In this document: positions 60,480-64,000 of the stretch, in pieces
How the letters are laid out: each line of letters starts with the position of its first letter
Numbering within the stretch: position 1 is the stretch's first letter
From: Leptodontidium sp. MPI-SDFR-AT-0119
Taxonomy: Eukaryota > Ascomycota > Leotiomycetes > Helotiales > Leptodontidiaceae
Assembly: GCA_020726505.1 (NCBI GenBank)
Contig: JAHLEZ010000004.1
Location: forward strand, 248,001-312,000
Length of the DNA: 64,000 bases
Direction: 5' to 3'
The notes under the pieces: model-generated
What the model saw: only the letters and a program-made list of their open reading frames with translations
Told to the model about the DNA's origin: nothing
Database searches by the model: none
Made by a program: the position numbers and the translations under genes

Positions 60480-62191
60480 CTATTGCAGAGCTGAACCTTT
60501 GCCCATCCTAGTCCGTTGGTTCACAATCTCATCGACGGCAGCCAACACTTTCGTAAACAGTGATTCCCCTCCCATCTCAAGAAGAGCCTCGAATCTCTTG
60601 TACCCCCTCTCCGGCTCATCCTCTTGCTTTGTCTTCAACCCCCATTGAGCATTCTTCCCCCAAATCATCACCGTATCCTCCCCAGCCTCCCAAGGATCCT
60701 TCCCGCTTACAAAATGGATCCAGGCCGCGGAAAGAGTATCGGCCATTGCCTGCTGTTGAACAGACATGGATTCTTTCAGGTTACCGAAGAGATACAGTAG
60801 CTCGTGCGCGTGGTAAGCTGTCCCGTTCAGAACATTGTCTAGCGTCGAGCGTGTGTCGAAGTGGTATTCGAAGAGCTTTCCTCGCTCTCGCAACCTCGCG
60901 CATCTCTGTGCCGTGAGGTAGTTGGGGATTTTGAAGATTATGTCGCCAGCTAAGTCTTCGAATCTCGCTATGAGCGTATCATGATCAATGTCATTGGAGA
61001 TTTGGTATAGGTTGAGGATTGCGGTTGCTGTTGAGGAAGAGGAGAGGTGCTCTGCGAACGTGCTGTGGATGCCATTGTAGGAACTTGGATGAATGTTGCC
61101 ATGGAAGATAACTCCTTCGTGATAGACATCCCCGATTATGTACGCCTCTAAATATGACGGAGGAGGCTGGATGGTAAGAGGTGAAGCCCGGTAGTACCAT
61201 CCATCTATGCAAGGATTTCCCGTTCCGGCAGGAACACCTTGGATCGCTGGTGTAGCATCCGCCAAAATCTGCTCTGGCAGTGCTCTCAACTTGTCCAAAG
61301 AAGATTCGGAGTCGGGATCGATATCAAAGTGGATACAGATTGCCCGGAAAAGCTTCTCATGCTGCTCGAGACTCCAAGCGGGGATTGAGATCGCAAGTCC
61401 AGACATGCATACTGCACGGTGGAAGACTGCAGGCTCGTTGGCGAGCAACTGGCTACTGATCGAGATTCCACCTGCTGACTCCCCAACCGCTGTTACACGC
61501 GCTGGATCTCCACCGAAATTTGAGACATACTTTTGGACCCAATCGAAGGCGACTTTCTGGTCCGTGAAGCCAAAGTTACCGCATCCGGAATGTCCGTCTC
61601 GCTGTAGCTCTGCTTGAATGGAGGTGCTGGAAAGAAATCCGCCAAAACCAACTCGGTAATTGAAGTTGATGCATACTATTGGGTGGCCGAGAGTTATTCC
61701 GTGGGAAACTATATTCACGGCGTCGAAGATGGCCAAATTGGCGCCTCTGTACAGAAGTGACCCGCCATGAACATATACCATGATCGGGTGGGCTGCTTCC
61801 GCCTCGAATGGGGGCATGGTAATATTCATGACTAAAGATGTTTTTTCGTCTACTGGGGGCAGAGTGAAATGAGAAAACAAAGGCACTGGTGTCAGCAGGT
61901 CTCCCTCATCATCATCAAGCGGCATTGGGCAATCGTTGCTAAAAATTTGTTGTCCTCAGCATCCAGTCTCATCATGTGTCTCCCGCGTATAACCACATAC
62001 CCTAGTTTTGTTCCATCGTGGAAATCATTCTCCCACGACGTCGCCAATGTGGAGCGTGTCCATCGCTTCATCAATCGAGCATACGGGATGCCGCAAAACT
62101 GACGAACCCCATTTCTGTATTCCAGACCCGTCAAACTTCCTAGTCCCGGGATGGTGATCGAGCACACTCTGCATGGCTTCTGGCCCGGCAT
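60480..62191 (-). CDS. Type-B carboxylesterase
   Basis: Two minus-strand exons, 62191-62001 and 61938-60480, are joined over a 62-base intron to give 549 residues. The family landmarks appear in order: a FCGIPYAR-type N-terminal strand, NDCPM, the oxyanion segment YVHGGSLLYRG, the nucleophile elbow VGESAGG (about Ser218), and the histidine in AYHAHELLYLFG (about His440). The substrate class of this branch (esters, possibly plant or xenobiotic compounds) cannot be told. I see no signal peptide with the ATG at 62191, so the protein may be intracellular, or an upstream exon may be missing. It is divergent from the Zn2Cys6 regulator 700 bases away. Confidence 0.9.
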
Positions 62192-62892
62192 CACAACAAA
62201 TTTCTGTCGATTACGGCTACTATGTGAAGGAACAGAGGTAGCAATTAACTTGTCGCACCTGTAGGCAATAGAAGGGAAGTTGGAATTGGCGGCCTCAAGA
62301 AGCTGGGAAAGTAAATAGCGGGTATCCGTGTTGAAGTTGGCTCTTCAAACCAAGCAGATTTGATAATTTGGGCGCAGAGTTGGAAAAGAGACTCATGGGA
62401 TGAGCGGATAAGAGAACGATTGGATAGGGGTCCATATAATGACTTTCCTGATTGATGAGCAGAGCAGACAATTTCGCAATCTATATAAGCAATGGGAGGC
62501 AGCACTAGCAGCCTTCAATCGAGGCTCTAATTGAAATTTCCCACCGTAACTTGTACGTGCAATATTAGACTGCAGGAGCATAGTAGCCACCTAAAAAGGA
62601 AAGTCCAGCCTAACATCCGTTCCTAGCAGACAGAAAATAGAATACTTAGAATGAAATAACTCCTAGCTGAGCCTTTCCATGGGCGACCCAGCATGGCATT
62701 ACAAAGTATTTCCGATGACACTAGTCTCAACAGGGGAGGTCGACGCGCCGGCCAGGCCAGACCTTGACTCGGCGTGGAAGCTTAAAAGGTGGGGCCCACA
62801 CGACGATAACTGACAACATCCGACTTTCGTGCCTCTGCTTCCATTCATGATTCATTTACCAAGGTCACCAAATTCGCCCAGCCTGATTCCTG
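62192..62892. promoter_or_regulatory. Shared intergenic region of esterase and Zn2Cys6 gene
   Basis: This 700-base divergent interval must hold both promoters. It contains a GC-rich patch (about 62730-62800, with CGCGCCGGCC) next to AT-rich sequence. No defined binding site can be named. Confidence 0.4.
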
Positions 62893-64000
62893 ATGGACGG
62901 ATGCGCAGCCAAGCAACGTACCAAGACCGGGTGTTGGACATGCAAACGGCGCCGCAAGAAGTGCGATGAAGGACGCCCCCATTGTGAGGCATGCCTTGCC
63001 GTTGGAGTTCTGTGCGAGGGATATGCAAAACAACTTGTATGGGACAATGGAATTGCCTCTCGAGGCAAATTTGCGGGTGCTGCCGTTCCTTCTCCAGAAC
63101 ACGCAGCACGGAAACCGCGGGGAAGAGCTAGAGATAAAAAAAACATCCCAGCTCTTGACCACGGGAATTCCGCCCCCAGCCCTGAGTCAATATTTGCACA
63201 AGCACAACATGCTGATGCCGACGACGTTCAATACTCGATGAAGGTCACTCCGCAGCCTGCGTCGCCATTTGATGCCCTGTTTCCGGGTGATGTTGAAGAA
63301 TTCGAGTCCTTGAGGACGGGCGGGGAGAATCTAAACCTGGAAGATCAACTAATGCGGGACTGTGGGTTATCAATATTGACATGACATCCTCATGCTCCGG
63401 GCACTTACTCTTTCTCTCTCTAGTTTTCACAACTGGACACCTTACTCTGTACTCGACCAGCAGCGACGACAGTCCAATTGTTCGAAATGTTCTACCATTG
63501 TGCCACTCCTCGCCAACTGTACGCTCGGCATGTATAGCATACCAAGCACTTATATCGCACCTGCCACTTGAACAGTTCCAAGCCTTTTATAACACTGCAT
63601 TGCAGCAGTTTCGCAAAGATGTTGCGGACCCAGTCGCTGTTTGTGATGACAGTACACTTGCAACAAGCATCCTACTTTGTAGCATTGGCGTACGTTCAAA
63701 TCCCTAAGAAACTTGACAGCTGTGACCGTTTCCATATTATTAGTCGACTACTGACACATATATCAACTGAGACTAACGTATATGCGAACCTGAAGTCATC
63801 GCAGAACCTTCCATGGACTTTCCACATACAACCAATGGAAAAACTCCTCGTTCTCCGTGGCGCCTCATCACTCACGGCTTTTGGGAGCCATGCCCTTGAT
63901 ATCTTGGGATACTTCGACCTCCCTACCTTCGTTTTGAATCGTCAACATCCCCGTCTCAATATTTGGAGAAGATACTGTTTCAGCGGCCATTCTCCCGAAG
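62893..64000 (+). CDS. Zn2Cys6 transcription factor, 3' end outside window
   Basis: Exons 62893-63361, 63424-63689 and 63772 to the right edge are joined over introns of 62 and 82 bases. The N-terminus has a perfect Zn2Cys6 cluster: CWTCKRRRKKCDEGRPHCEACLAVGVLC (C14, C17, C24, C31, C34, C41), with spacing C-x2-C-x6-C-x6-C-x2-C-x6-C. A Pro/Ser-rich linker follows, then the start of a fungal-specific regulatory domain (SPIVRNVLPLCHSSPTVRSA and LATSILLCSIG). The second join, ending in ACTGAG, was chosen because it continues TNVYANLKSSQNLPWTFH, as such domains do. These proteins bind CGG half-sites; the divergent carboxylesterase is a natural candidate target, but that is inference. The 3' end is cut by the window. 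Confidence 0.82.

Overview
The window is fungal nuclear DNA, most likely from a filamentous ascomycete (Pezizomycotina; a leotiomycete is a reasonable guess but not provable here). The evidence is short introns of about 43-120 bases with GT...AG ends and CTAAC/CTGAC-type branch points, a Zn2Cys6 regulator, Hir3 and ChAPs orthologs, GH72 and cutinase enzymes, and a RIP-like decayed Fot1/pogo transposon. Exon joins below were deduced by reading frame, splice signals and family motifs; none has been checked against RNA.

Layout. 1-5.6 kb: the 3' part of an AIG1-like GTPase gene, a small secreted KEX2-processed protein (-) and a large PD-(D/E)XK-like protein (-). 5.6-8.5 kb: no gene seen. 8.5-13.1 kb: a GH72 beta-1,3-glucanosyltransferase with a GPI-type tail (-) and a Ser/Thr-rich single-span membrane protein with an in-frame stop in a conserved motif (-). 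16.5-18.7 kb: an amino-acid permease (+). 18.7-22.5 kb: gene-poor with an AT-rich block. 22.5-25.1 kb: a thioredoxin-PITH protein (+) and a C2H2 zinc-finger protein (-). 25.5-27.2 kb: an array of 15 short GGCGACGCA-type motifs in almost strictly alternating orientation, lying between the divergent zinc-finger gene and a small membrane-protein gene. 28.4-29.2 kb: a cutinase (-).

30.4-34.4 kb: an F-box-like gene split by a 1.83-kb Fot1/pogo element with perfect 52-bp terminal inverted repeats and a TA target duplication. The host reading frame continues exactly across the insertion point; the gene carries a second lesion (a 16-bp partial duplication causing a frameshift). 36.7-41.1 kb: an NCS1 purine/cytosine permease (+) and a TRI14-like secreted protein (+). 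41.9-46.4 kb: a kinase-fold protein lacking the HRD aspartate (-) and a ChAPs (Chs5-Arf1 binding) trafficking protein (-). 47.6-55.9 kb: a poorly resolved Cys/Pro-rich nuclear-like protein and the histone chaperone subunit Hir3 (both +). 56.9-62.2 kb: an F-box/LRR-like protein (-) and a type-B carboxylesterase (-), which is divergent from a Zn2Cys6 transcription factor (+) that runs off the right edge.

The genes do not form one obvious pathway. They mix housekeeping functions (Hir3, ChAPs, thioredoxin-PITH), cell wall and secreted enzymes (GH72, cutinase, carboxylesterase, small secreted protein), transporters, and fast-evolving accessory genes. The most unusual features are the alternating motif array, the transposon-split gene and the probable pseudokinase.
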